A stretch of DNA of 64,000 nt from an uncultured Sphingomonadaceae bacterium (GCA_947499255.1 CANMNF010000003.1:62001-126000); one strand, 5' to 3'; shown: positions 26,120 through 36,091, counted from the stretch's first letter. Made by a program: numbers and translations. Notes: generated by a model from the letters alone, not told the origin.

Positions 26120-29100
26120 ATGACCAAGCAGCCATCAAACCGCACTCCTGCATCGCGCGTTCGAGCACATCTTGCATCAGCGAGTATTTTGGCAATGGCT
26201 GTTTCAGGGCTGATGGCGCCGGGTGTAAGCGCACAACAGGTGGTGCCGGGCAACGATCCACGGTGCCCTATCGTCAATAACACAGCGACTTGTGAAGGTG
26301 ACTTGTCCGACGGCATTATTTCGCAGGCGAGCGATGCTTCGTTCGATGTGCTGGTGGTGGAAAATGCAGCAGGCGATATTGCGCCGTCTGGAACAGCGGG
26401 CATCACGGTATCGCGCAATAGTGATAATTTTCGCGCCGACATCGCCGATGATATCGTCATTGTAACTCGAGACGATCAGGGCATCGCCGGTGCAGCACAC
26501 GGAATCTCGCTGAGCACCGCAAATGCGTCGATTGAACTAAACAACGCAGCTGACATCACCTCCGATGGTGTTGATCAGTCGATAGCGGGTTCCCAGGTGG
26601 TGGTTTCTGGAAATGGCAATATCGCGATCACCAATCAAGGCGATATTGCGGCACAATCCGATGCGCAGTTCGCCAATGGTATTTACGCATTGGTAGAAGG
26701 CGCTGGCGCGGTCACCATAAACAATAGCGGCGCAGTAACCGCCGTTTCCCGCAGCACTGGTGAGCGCGAGATAAACGCTTCGGCTTTGTTTGCAGGCACA
26801 CAGGCAGGCGGCAACATCACGGTTGAAAACACCGGTCAGCTTTCAGTGCAAGCGACGCCCAATAATATCGATACCGATTTCAACGGCGTTGTGGGCGGGA
26901 TCGTTACCAGCGCATCGGGCGCATCTGCGACAACACGCATTCGTCATACCGGCAGCGACGCTTCGATTGTGGCATCCGGCATTTTAGGCGATGCAACGCA
27001 GGTGAACGGTATCGTCGCAATTCAGTCCAACAATGACGATGGACAAGGCGTGCTGGCCATCGAGACAGGTGCTGATACTCAGATCCTTGCTTCCGGCAAT
27101 CAGAGCTTTGGCATTCTGGCCCGCGCTCTTGGCAATGATATACTGGTCGATCTGGCCATTGCCGGCGATATCACGACCGATATGGCAAATGGAGCTGGCA
27201 TCTTCGTCGCCGCGGATGCAGCCGAAAACCGGGTCAGTCTGGTTAACGCAGGAGATCTGACAGACGGACCTGATGCGACCATCAGCACCGGCATTTTTGT
27301 ATCACCGATCAACGATATCGGAGCTGTTTTCGATATCGATATTACCAATAACGGCCAGATCTCCTATGATGCGGCCACCGCACGCGGCATCGATGTGAGC
27401 CTGCCTTCCTCCAGTCGCGCGGATATCGATATCACCAATACGGGCATCATCGAGTTGATTGAGGCGACCGGCGAGAATGGCGCAAGCGCTGGCATCCGTA
27501 TCTCAACAGGAAGTACAGGCACACAGCGCCAGATCGCCAATGTCAACAATAGCGGCGCAATAGCGGTTGCCGACGGTGTTGGTATTCTGGTGACTGCCCG
27601 ACAGGCAAATATCATCAATTCCGGTGTAATCACCGCCAATCAAACCGGAATTGTCTTATTAGGGGCTTTGGCGCCTCATACCATAACCAACAGCGGAACG
27701 GTTGGTTCGCGCGCAGAATTCGCCGGAATTTTGGTGCAGGCCCCCGGAGGGACGACGATTACCAATAGCGAAGATGGCAACATTGTTGGAGCAAGAGGGA
27801 TTGTCGAAAGCGCAGCGACGGACGGCGATTTGCGGATTGAAAATGCTGGATTGATCGCTGGGAGCGGCCAAGCAGGCGATGTCGGTGTAGCTATAGAAAT
27901 TGCCGGCGAAGGCGAACTGCGGCTAACCAACACCGGGCGCATCAGCTCTCAGCAAAGCCCGGATAACACCGATGTGGGTATCGCTGTGCTGGCGACAGAC
28001 ACGACCGGCGATATTGATATCGACAACAGAACAGGAGGTGAAATTCGCGGAGATATCAGAACCGGCGCGGGTGATGATTCCATCTCGCTGCGCAGTGGTT
28101 CCATGCTGGTTGGCGATATCGCGACAGGCGCTGGCGACGATAGTGTCGGGGTACTGCTGCTATCATCCACCGCTGATGGTGATGGTCTGGCCACGTTTGG
28201 GACGGTCGATCTGGGCTCAGGCGATGATAGATTCGCTTTGGCATCCGCTGACTTCTCCCAGTTTGTTTTGAATGCTGGCGACGGAATGGATACGTTCGCT
28301 CTGGGATCGCTTGGGGGAGATAACAATGTCGCGGTTGCGCTTGATTTGAACCCGGATACCTTCACTGGTTTTGAAAGGTTCGTAAATACCTCTGGGGGTC
28401 GGTACGTCGTTGCACAAGACGGCTCGCAGTTTCAGTCTGCGCTTTTGCGCAATGGCAGCTATGTTTTCAATGCGGACCTTGCCAGCCTGACGGTAGATTC
28501 TCTTGAGATAACCATTGGCGGAACCGGAACGATTGGTGACCTTTCGCTTGATCGGTTTGGATCGCTAAGGCCGGGCGATATCGACGCCGATGGCAATTCC
28601 TTGATCGGCACACTGACAACCGGTGACGTGATAATCGATGGACTGGGCAGTGATAATCGCGTGTTTTACGATGTGCAGGTGAACGATCAGGGCCAAAGTG
28701 ATCGATTGAATGTTACAGGGACGGTAACGCTTGAAAATGTGGGCTTGCGTGTATTTGACAGCGCGGGTGGTGCCTTCAACTCAAATGATCCGTTCACATA
28801 CCTCATCATCGACAATGATGGCACAGATGCAATTGGCGGAACCTTCACAAGCATTCAAAACGAACTCGCATTCCTGACCCCCACGGTCAGCTATACAGGC
28901 GGTGATGGCAACGATGTCATGCTGACTTTACTGCGCAATAATGTTGGCGGTGGTGGTACTGGCGGCGGTAATAGTGGCGGTGATGGCGGTACACTGGGCT
29001 GTAGCCCGTCGGCGGCCAATGGCGTTACAGCTATCTGCCGCGGCCTGGTCAGCAATCAGGACGATCCCAACGGATATGGCAACGGCGAAAATAATGTCAC

Positions 29101-31687
29101 ACTGACCATCGCTGAAAACGCCACCTTGCAGGGCAGTCAATCTGGTGTCTCGCTTGGCAATGCAGCCATTATCACCGTTGAGCAAAACGCGACTGTCGAA
29201 GGCGGCTTTGTTGGCAACGGGTCGCCCAACCTTGCTACACCAAACGGCCACGGCATTCGTTTGCGCGATGGCAGCGTGCGCGTCGATGGCACTGTGATTG
29301 CCAGCGCCCTAAACGGTGATGGCATTCGCAGCGATGCCGGTCCGGTTGAAATTCTCATCCCGTTATCAGGGCGGATCGAAACAGCAGGCGATTTTGGCAA
29401 TGGCATCGAGATCTTTTACGATCAAACCACACAAGCCATTGGTTCAGTGACTGTGGATGGAACAATCCAAACCGTTGGAGAGCAAGCCCATGGTATTCGC
29501 GCAATTTACTTAGCGGGCAATGCGGGAAATGCAGGCACGGTCACTGCCAGCGGCACTATCTCGGCTTCAGGAACAAATGCCGATGGTATTCGCGCAGAAC
29601 TTAGCAACAACACAGGGGTTGTCGTCACACTTCGAGAAGGCGCAAGGGTATTTGCGACGAATGCAAACTCCAGTGGGTGGGGTATCTATCTTGCCAGCTA
29701 TGAGCCCCAAACTGGCGGCACTGCGACTGCTACAATTAATATCGAGGAAGGTGCCAGCGTCTCTGCCAACACCAAAGCCGCTGTCGCTGAAGGTAGTCAA
29801 TCCACCAATCCGACGACCATTATCACCGATCTCACACTGGGCGGCGAAGTCACCGTTGGGGCGAGCGACCGAATGGCAATCGCTTTAGACAGCGGTGATG
29901 ACACGCTGCGCTTGCTGGGTACTTATGCCATTACTGGCATCACCGATCTTGGTATCGGCAATGACACACTTGTGCTTGGTGCAGGATCGCGGGCTGATGA
30001 AAGTGTCGCGCGGATCAATTTCGATCAACAAACCTTCCGCAATTTTGAACGTCTGGAAAAGCTCGCCACCAATTCCTGGTTGCTGGAGGGTACCAACCAA
30101 GATGCGTTCGATATCGTTGTTGGCGATGGCACTTTACGAATGTTTGCCAATCTGGCCAATTCCGATGCAATGATCACAGGCGGAGAACTGGCAGGTTCGG
30201 GCAATCTTGGCGATGTAATAGTCCAAGGAGGCGTGCTGGGCGCGTTTGATCGCGATGATCTTACCGGCACCCTCACGGTCGATAGCTTGACGCTTACCGA
30301 TCAAGGCACTTTGTCAGTGCTGCTGTTTGATACCGGCGAGGCAAGCCAGATTGTTGCAACACAGGCCGTGACCCTTGGCAATTCCACCGTTTCTATTGAA
30401 GCGCGCGGTAATTTTGAAGGGGCTGACCCGTTCAACTATACTATCATCGATAATCAGTCTGACAGCGCCGTAAACGGCGTTTTTGGTACCATCAATCTGC
30501 CAAACTTTGCATTTCTTGATCCAAGTTTTGCCTATGATGCAGGCGATGGCAATGATGTGGTTCTTACCCTGCAACGCAACGACATTGTGCAGCCGCCCAC
30601 CGGGCCGCTTTTCCCCATGGCTGCAAACACTTTCAACCAGCGCAACGCAGCAATGGGGTTGGATAAATTTGATGAAACTGCAGGAACGGACACCGCCGAC
30701 GTGTTCAACACAATCCTGTTTCTGACCAATGACGAAGCGCCACTTGCCTTTGATGCTACGTCGGGCGAAATTTATGCGTCGCTGCTATCTGGTCAATTCG
30801 AACAGGCATCGCTGCGCTCGTCTCGCCTGATTGCTCGTGCGACCGAGCTAGGCGTTGAGGGTTGGTCGATGTGGATCGATGGTGCCATTGGTTCGGGCTC
30901 TCTTGATGGAGATGGCAACGCGGCATCGGTTGACGCTGATAGAATTGGTGGCGGTATCGGGATTGATTATCGCGGCGAAGGCAATCGCTGGGCATTGGGT
31001 GCGAACGTGAATTACAGCGATCAGGAGCTCACCATTCCAAGCCGCAATTCCTCTGCCACCGGCGAGAGTTGGAGCATTGGCGGCTATGCGCGATTTGGCA
31101 CAGGCGGGGCAGGGTTCACTGCAATTGGTGCGGTGAGCTACGAAAATGCGGCCAGCGATGTTACACGGGGCATCCAAATCGCTGATCTCAACCGCTCGGT
31201 TTTGGGCAATTCAGATTTGGACAGCTTGGCGCTGGAAGCGACCGCGCGATACGGGATAAATCTTGGCGGCGGCTGGTCTGCCGGGCCTATCGCGACTGTT
31301 GCGTATAGCGAAGCAAATATTGATCCGCTGTCAGAGCGGGGCGCGCAAAGCCTAAACCTTGTGATTGATAGAGCAAGCGTACATCGCACTAAGGCTGGCG
31401 GCGGATTGTTTGCCAATTGGCAAAAGCAAGACAGCACCTTTGATCTGGCCGCGCGGTATCTTGCCGGCTCGGACAGGCTGGCGGAAATCGGATTTGCTTT
31501 TGAAGGAAATGCTGACACCGCGTTGCGGGTGCGCGCACCGCGAATGGATGGTTCTGCTCTTGTGATGGATGCAAATGGTTCGATCGGCGTAGGTGGTGGA
31601 TGGCATCTTGGCGGCGCAATCCAAAGTGCCTTTGGCAAAGATTTGGACTGGGTATCGGCTAATATAACGGTCTCCTTCACGTTCTAA
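26120..31687 (+). CDS. Large autotransporter with duplicated passenger
   Basis: An 1855-residue protein. The start MTKQPSNRTPASR at 26120 is chosen because it opens a long signal peptide (cleavage near VSA-QQ, residue 38); the frame is open from 25889 without such a signal. Passenger module 1 (residues ~40-940) begins with a Cys pair (CPIVNNTATC). A Gly-rich linker at 28945-28990 follows, then module 2 (~958-1490), which again begins with a Cys pair (GCSPSAANGVTAIC). Both modules end with a related block (YLIIDN or YTIIDN, then GGDGNDVMLTL or AGDGNDVVLTL). The barrel occupies the last ~280 residues and ends VSFTF. Probably a surface adhesin. It is divergent from the kinase-sigma operon, which may regulate it. 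Confidence 0.9.
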   Translation: MTKQPSNRTPASRVRAHLASASILAMAVSGLMAPGVSAQQVVPGNDPRCPIVNNTATCEGDLSDGIISQASDASFDVLVVENAAGDIAPSGTAGITVSRNSDNFRADIADDIVIVTRDDQGIAGAAHGISLSTANASIELNNAADITSDGVDQSIAGSQVVVSGNGNIAITNQGDIAAQSDAQFANGIYALVEGAGAVTINNSGAVTAVSRSTGEREINASALFAGTQAGGNITVENTGQLSVQATPNNIDTDFNGVVGGIVTSASGASATTRIRHTGSDASIVASGILGDATQVNGIVAIQSNNDDGQGVLAIETGADTQILASGNQSFGILARALGNDILVDLAIAGDITTDMANGAGIFVAADAAENRVSLVNAGDLTDGPDATISTGIFVSPINDIGAVFDIDITNNGQISYDAATARGIDVSLPSSSRADIDITNTGIIELIEATGENGASAGIRISTGSTGTQRQIANVNNSGAIAVADGVGILVTARQANIINSGVITANQTGIVLLGALAPHTITNSGTVGSRAEFAGILVQAPGGTTITNSEDGNIVGARGIVESAATDGDLRIENAGLIAGSGQAGDVGVAIEIAGEGELRLTNTGRISSQQSPDNTDVGIAVLATDTTGDIDIDNRTGGEIRGDIRTGAGDDSISLRSGSMLVGDIATGAGDDSVGVLLLSSTADGDGLATFGTVDLGSGDDRFALASADFSQFVLNAGDGMDTFALGSLGGDNNVAVALDLNPDTFTGFERFVNTSGGRYVVAQDGSQFQSALLRNGSYVFNADLASLTVDSLEITIGGTGTIGDLSLDRFGSLRPGDIDADGNSLIGTLTTGDVIIDGLGSDNRVFYDVQVNDQGQSDRLNVTGTVTLENVGLRVFDSAGGAFNSNDPFTYLIIDNDGTDAIGGTFTSIQNELAFLTPTVSYTGGDGNDVMLTLLRNNVGGGGTGGGNSGGDGGTLGCSPSAANGVTAICRGLVSNQDDPNGYGNGENNVTLTIAENATLQGSQSGVSLGNAAIITVEQNATVEGGFVGNGSPNLATPNGHGIRLRDGSVRVDGTVIASALNGDGIRSDAGPVEILIPLSGRIETAGDFGNGIEIFYDQTTQAIGSVTVDGTIQTVGEQAHGIRAIYLAGNAGNAGTVTASGTISASGTNADGIRAELSNNTGVVVTLREGARVFATNANSSGWGIYLASYEPQTGGTATATINIEEGASVSANTKAAVAEGSQSTNPTTIITDLTLGGEVTVGASDRMAIALDSGDDTLRLLGTYAITGITDLGIGNDTLVLGAGSRADESVARINFDQQTFRNFERLEKLATNSWLLEGTNQDAFDIVVGDGTLRMFANLANSDAMITGGELAGSGNLGDVIVQGGVLGAFDRDDLTGTLTVDSLTLTDQGTLSVLLFDTGEASQIVATQAVTLGNSTVSIEARGNFEGADPFNYTIIDNQSDSAVNGVFGTINLPNFAFLDPSFAYDAGDGNDVVLTLQRNDIVQPPTGPLFPMAANTFNQRNAAMGLDKFDETAGTDTADVFNTILFLTNDEAPLAFDATSGEIYASLLSGQFEQASLRSSRLIARATELGVEGWSMWIDGAIGSGSLDGDGNAASVDADRIGGGIGIDYRGEGNRWALGANVNYSDQELTIPSRNSSATGESWSIGGYARFGTGGAGFTAIGAVSYENAASDVTRGIQIADLNRSVLGNSDLDSLALEATARYGINLGGGWSAGPIATVAYSEANIDPLSERGAQSLNLVIDRASVHRTKAGGGLFANWQKQDSTFDLAARYLAGSDRLAEIGFAFEGNADTALRVRAPRMDGSALVMDANGSIGVGGGWHLGGAIQSAFGKDLDWVSANITVSFTF

Positions 31688-31908
31688 TGGGGAAGCCTTG
31701 ACGTGCGAGCGGAGTATCGGTGACTGTTGGCCAACCGTCCGAGCCTTGGTGAAATCGTTGGAGCCGATATTCGCAGCCGATGTCGGGTGAATAGCGCCAG
31801 CATGAAAGGCGTTATGCCAACTGGCGCTTGCAGGGTTGGGACGGGGCACTCCGACAGGGCCTCGCCAATGGTCCGCGGCAGCGCAGTGAGCTTTTCGCGC
31901 ATACGCAG

Positions 31909-32928
31909 TTAGGATCCGTAGTCCTCCAGCATTGCAACAAGACCGCGCTCCTCGCGGCTCATATACTTGGTTTTGCGTGGAAGTTGCAGCCCCTTACGCC
32001 ACGTGTTTTGATCGCCTTTGGTCAAGTCGATCAAGGCGGGGTGAATATAAGATTTTCTCGCAATCGCTGGAGTGTTTCCCAGATGACCGGAAACATGCTC
32101 CAGCAAGGCTTTTAGCGTCACATCCTCCTTTGCATCGGCCAGCAGCTCGAAAGCCATGAGCGAGCCAGACCACGTGCGAAAGTGCTTTGCGCTGAAATCG
32201 GCGCCCATCGCCTCTTTAATGTATGCGTTGACTTCGGATGATCCGACCGGGCGCGGCTTGTCGTTTTCATCGAGATATTGAAACAATTGCTGGCCAGGGA
32301 TGTCTTGCAATCGCTTGATCAAAGAGCTCAGGATGCGATCAGTAACATTGACTTCGCGCAATTTACCGGACTTCGCTTTGTAGCTTAACGTCACCTGTTT
32401 GCCGGTCAATTTCGCATGGCGTCTGCGCAGCGTGGTAGCTCCAAAACTGCCATTGGTTTTGGCATAACGATCATTGCCCACGCGCAACGCGCAAACGTCA
32501 AGCAACCTTACGATTGCTGCTACAATAGCTCGAAAATCAAGCTGTTTTCCCTGTAAATCCTGCGCAACGCGCGCCCGAAGCAAAGGCAGGGATTTGCCAA
32601 AACTGACACAATTGGCATATTTTTCCGCCTCCATCTGAGCGCGAAAATCGGGATGATAGCGATATTGCTTGCGGCCTTTGGCGTCATATCCCGTGGCGAG
32701 AATATGGCCATTGCTGGCAGGGCAAAACCACGCATCCTGATATGCCGGCGGCAAAGCTATGGCATTAAGCCGTTTGATTTCAGCGGTTTTGTTTATCGGC
32801 TCTCCACTGGCGGCGATATAACACCAGTTCTCGCCCTTCTTTTTACGAGTGATACCCGGCAAATCGTCATCGACGAAAATCAGATCGTTGATCTGGCTCT
32901 CATCAGTCGTTTTCTGCACCGTGGTCAT
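31909..32928 (-). CDS. DNA topoisomerase IB (poxvirus type)
   Basis: A 339-residue type IB topoisomerase. Catalytic residues are visible in VGNDRYAKTNGSFGATTLRRRH, KAKSGK, KHFRTWSG and the nucleophile region ARKSYIHPALI (Tyr in KSYIHP). It relaxes supercoils by a 3'-phosphotyrosyl intermediate. The start MTTVQK at 32928 is preferred because GAGGAG lies about 13 nt upstream; the frame is open from 32985. It is divergent from the radical SAM-UdgX repair pair, so it may belong to a DNA-damage locus. Confidence 0.88.
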   Translation of the reverse strand: MTTVQKTTDESQINDLIFVDDDLPGITRKKKGENWCYIAASGEPINKTAEIKRLNAIALPPAYQDAWFCPASNGHILATGYDAKGRKQYRYHPDFRAQMEAEKYANCVSFGKSLPLLRARVAQDLQGKQLDFRAIVAAIVRLLDVCALRVGNDRYAKTNGSFGATTLRRRHAKLTGKQVTLSYKAKSGKLREVNVTDRILSSLIKRLQDIPGQQLFQYLDENDKPRPVGSSEVNAYIKEAMGADFSAKHFRTWSGSLMAFELLADAKEDVTLKALLEHVSGHLGNTPAIARKSYIHPALIDLTKGDQNTWRKGLQLPRKTKYMSREERGLVAMLEDYGS

Positions 32929-33166
32929 TGCGAGCGCTCGCTCCTCAGGCTGGCCGACCTGAACAGCTGTTGAGAGAACCTGCACGAGGTGAGTAGGAGG
33001 CTAAGTCTTATTATGATCATACAAAGGGTTAATCGAAATAGCGGCCCAAGTGTTCCACGCGGCTCGTAATAGGCGGGTTTGATCAACCTTACACTCCCGG
33101 AAAATCAGTCTAATGAGAGCAATTAGAATTCTTGATAAAAAACAAACCTTTGCAAATTGTGTTGGA

Positions 33167-33181
33167 GAACATATACAGAAC
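33167..33181 (+). promoter_or_regulatory. LexA-type SOS box
   Basis: GAACATATACAGAAC is a perfect GAAC-N7-GAAC direct repeat, the alphaproteobacterial LexA recognition pattern. It ends 2 nt before the ATG of the radical SAM gene, so LexA bound here would block transcription of the radical SAM-UdgX pair. The presence of lexA cannot be checked in this window. Confidence 0.75.
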
Positions 33182-33183
33182 TT

Positions 33184-34428
33184 ATGGCAAAGTTACCGAT
33201 TCTGGAAAAGCTCAAAATTCTGGCGGATGCAGCCAAATATGATGCATCCTGCGCATCATCGGGGACGGCGAAACGGCATTCGAAAAACGGTACTGGGATC
33301 GGCTCAACAGAGGGGATGGGCATTTGCCACGCTTATGCCCCTGATGGCCGTTGCATCTCCCTGTTAAAGATCTTGCTGACCAATCACTGCATTTTCGATT
33401 GCCATTATTGCATCAACCGCAAAAGCTCCAACGTCCGACGAGCGCGCTTTACCCCACAGGAAGTTGTTGATCTCACTTTGAGCTTTTATCGCCGGAATTA
33501 TATCGAAGGACTGTTCCTGTCCTCAGGCATCTTGAAAAGCTCAAGCCACACGATGGAACAGATGGTGGAAGTGGCGCGAATATTGCGGGAAGAGCATGAT
33601 TTTCGCGGCTACATCCACCTCAAATCCATTCCTGAAGCTGATCCTGAACTGGTTTATCGCGCGGGGCTCCATGCAGATCGGGTGTCGATCAATGTGGAAT
33701 TACCCACGGATAAGGGGCTCACCAGGCTGGCACCAGACAAAGATGCCGGGGTCATAGCGGGCGCGATGGGGGCGGTGAAAACGTCCATCGTAGAAGCCAA
33801 AGACTCGCGCAAACGTTTTCGTCATGCCCCGCGCTTTGCCCCGGCCGGGCAATCCACACAAATGATCGTCGGCGCAGATGGCGCCAGCGACGTGCAAATC
33901 ATTGGCAAAGCAAGCCAGCTCTACGCAAATTTTGGCCTGCGACGTGTATATTATTCAGCGTTCAGCCCTATTCCCGATGCAAGCGCGGTGCTGCCGTTAC
34001 AGCGCCCGCCGCTGGTTCGCGAACATCGCTTGTATCAATCAGACTGGTTGATGCGGTTTTATGGTTACCGTCAGGATGAAATCGCTCAGGCGGCAGATGC
34101 AACGGGAAATCTGCCTTTGGATATTGATCCCAAATTGGCCTGGGCGCTGAAGTTTCGGGGGCTTTTTCCAGTTGATGTGAACCGCGCACCGCGCGAGATG
34201 TTGCTGCGGGTTCCAGGGCTTGGTGTACGAGCGGCAGGCCATATCCTCGCTGCCCGCCGCCAACGGTCATTGCGGTTAGAGGATGTCGCTAGAATGACCG
34301 TTTCGGTCATCAAGATAAGACCTTTTATTTGCACCGCAGACTGGCAGCCCGCTTCGCTGACTGACCGGGATGATCTGCGCGCAATGCTGGCACCCAAGCA
34401 AGAGCAGCTTGAATTGTTCGCCGCATGA
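33184..34428 (+). CDS. Putative DNA modification/repair radical SAM protein
   Basis: A 414-residue radical SAM enzyme of the family that is co-located with UdgX-type uracil-DNA glycosylases. The cluster motif CIFDCHYC (C-x3-C-x2-C) binds the 4Fe-4S centre, and the C-terminal part has a helix-hairpin-helix element VPGLGVRAAGHI that would touch DNA. The start MAKLPILEKL at 33184 is used; the frame is open from 33157. It overlaps the UdgX gene by 4 nt. The reaction is not known; the operon and LexA-type box point to repair or tolerance of damaged DNA. Confidence 0.88.
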   Translation: MAKLPILEKLKILADAAKYDASCASSGTAKRHSKNGTGIGSTEGMGICHAYAPDGRCISLLKILLTNHCIFDCHYCINRKSSNVRRARFTPQEVVDLTLSFYRRNYIEGLFLSSGILKSSSHTMEQMVEVARILREEHDFRGYIHLKSIPEADPELVYRAGLHADRVSINVELPTDKGLTRLAPDKDAGVIAGAMGAVKTSIVEAKDSRKRFRHAPRFAPAGQSTQMIVGADGASDVQIIGKASQLYANFGLRRVYYSAFSPIPDASAVLPLQRPPLVREHRLYQSDWLMRFYGYRQDEIAQAADATGNLPLDIDPKLAWALKFRGLFPVDVNRAPREMLLRVPGLGVRAAGHILAARRQRSLRLEDVARMTVSVIKIRPFICTADWQPASLTDRDDLRAMLAPKQEQLELFAA

Positions 34429-35855
34429 GTGCCAAGGCACAAACCACCAATGCGCCGCTGATCGAAGTCGCTTTGCCTGCGTCTGACGACTTTACACATT
34501 GGCGCGACATCGCTCGTCTGCTGGTGCAATCCGGCGTGGAGCCCGAATGCGTATTGTGGAATGAGCCAGGAGGAGATGCAGGCCTTTTTGCCAATACGTC
34601 GCAACTGCCCGATCCGGCGCCCGGCGCGCCGCCTCCGCGAGCGAACCGTAAATTTATGCAAATGGCGCAAAATGCCATTCTGCACTCAGACCCTTCAAGG
34701 TTTGCTCTGCTTTACAGATTGTTATGGCGGCAACAGAGCAATCTGCAGGTTTTGGACGACCATGCTGATGCCGATGTCAGGCTGCTTGAGCAATTTGATC
34801 GAACGGTGCGCCGAGACAAGCACAAGATGCGCGCTTTTTTAAGATTTCGCGCTGTCGAGGATAAGGATACCGGTGGTGAGCATTTCGTCGCCTGGTTTGA
34901 ACCTGATCATCATATCGTGCGTGCCAACGCGTCATTTTTCATTCGCCGCTTTGCCAATATGCGCTGGTCAATCCTGACCCCGCAATTGAGCCTGCACTGG
35001 GACGGCACTGTGTTGCGTGAGGGGCCGGCTGCGCAGCGCGAAGATGCGCCATCTGGTGATCCGACCGAAGATCTTTGGCGCAGCTATTACGCAGCCATTT
35101 TCAATCCGGCGCGATTGAAAGTCGGTGCGATGTTGAAGGAAATGCCAAAGCGATATTGGAAAAATATGCCCGAGGCGGAACTGATCCCTGAGCTTATTGC
35201 AGGAGCACAGCACCGAGAAACACAAATGGTGCTGGAAGGCGAAGACCTTCGCGACCCTGCACCGCTAACTTTAAAAGAAACGCACCGCGCGGTTATAGAA
35301 TGTCGCCGCTGCGCAATTTGTGAATTGAATACGAATGCGGTCATAGGCGAGGGGCCAGAGGACGCGCCATTGATGATTGTTGGCGAACAGCCGGGAGATC
35401 AGGAAGATCGCACCGGGCGACCGTTTGTTGGACCGGCAGGCCAATTGCTCGATCAGCATCTGACACAGGCCGGGATAGAACGGCGGGCCGCTTATGTGAC
35501 ATCAGCGGTCAAGCATTTCAAATACGTTCAGCGCGGAAAGCGAAGACTTCATCAAACCCCGCACGCCAAAGAAATTGATATGTGTCGCTGGTGGCTGGAA
35601 GCCGAGCGTAGCATCGTAAAGCCAAAACTCGTATTGGCGCTAGGCGCTAGTGCGGCTCGCAGTCTGCTTGGTAAAACGGTTAGCATCGCTTCGGCTCGTG
35701 GACGTCCACAAACTTTGGAAGATGGGAGCGAATTGTGGATCACAGCGCATCCGTCCTACCTTCTGCGATTGGGCGATGATGCGCGGGCGCACCAAGCACA
35801 TTTATTCGCTCGCGACCTTACCGCTGTGCAACAACGTTTGGAAGAATTAACGTAG
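34425..35855 (+). CDS. udgX: UdgX family uracil-DNA binding protein with N-terminal DUF4130 domain
   Basis: A 476-residue two-domain protein. Residues ~1-230 match the DUF4130 partner domain of the radical SAM protein (MPKRYWKNMPEAELIPEL near its end). Residues ~280-476 are an iron-sulfur uracil-DNA glycosylase domain: Cys pair CRRCAIC, motif GEQPGDQED, the UdgX-specific insertion QRGKRRLHQTP, whose His forms a covalent bond to uracil-derived abasic DNA in studied UdgX, and the final ITAHPSYLLR. Its ATG overlaps the radical SAM stop. In the family it tightly traps uracil-containing DNA. Confidence 0.9.
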   Translation: MSAKAQTTNAPLIEVALPASDDFTHWRDIARLLVQSGVEPECVLWNEPGGDAGLFANTSQLPDPAPGAPPPRANRKFMQMAQNAILHSDPSRFALLYRLLWRQQSNLQVLDDHADADVRLLEQFDRTVRRDKHKMRAFLRFRAVEDKDTGGEHFVAWFEPDHHIVRANASFFIRRFANMRWSILTPQLSLHWDGTVLREGPAAQREDAPSGDPTEDLWRSYYAAIFNPARLKVGAMLKEMPKRYWKNMPEAELIPELIAGAQHRETQMVLEGEDLRDPAPLTLKETHRAVIECRRCAICELNTNAVIGEGPEDAPLMIVGEQPGDQEDRTGRPFVGPAGQLLDQHLTQAGIERRAAYVTSAVKHFKYVQRGKRRLHQTPHAKEIDMCRWWLEAERSIVKPKLVLALGASAARSLLGKTVSIASARGRPQTLEDGSELWITAHPSYLLRLGDDARAHQAHLFARDLTAVQQRLEELT

Positions 35856-36071
35856 GCGATGAGAACAGACGAACACGTTCGTGGGCCCTGAGCTGTATGT
35901 CGAATGTTCCCCGATTTTGTCAGGCGAACTTTATAGTGGGGGACTGGATCAAATAGCGTGCGCTAAAAATCAACTGAGCTGGATTGCAAGCTACAGCATA
36001 CAAAACACCGCCATATAGAGCATGCGCGAAACCAATTTGTGATCGCGTGAAACTAGACACATGGCGTAATG

Positions 36072-36089
36072 TGATATAACAACATATCA
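36072..36089. promoter_or_regulatory. Candidate Zur-type operator
   Basis: TGATAT-N6-ATATCA is a perfect inverted repeat ending 2 nt before the ATG at 36092. The overlapping TGTGATATAACAACA resembles the Zur pattern TGTTATAATATAACA and shares TGTGATA with a site before the MerC-like gene. No ribosome site is visible between it and the ATG. Confidence 0.45.
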
Positions 36090-36091
36090 GT

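Noticed and set aside
35869-35882. ACGAAC-AC-GTTCGT palindrome after udgX
   Set aside because: It is short, has a 2-nt centre and its spacing does not match the LexA pattern; no support beyond symmetry.
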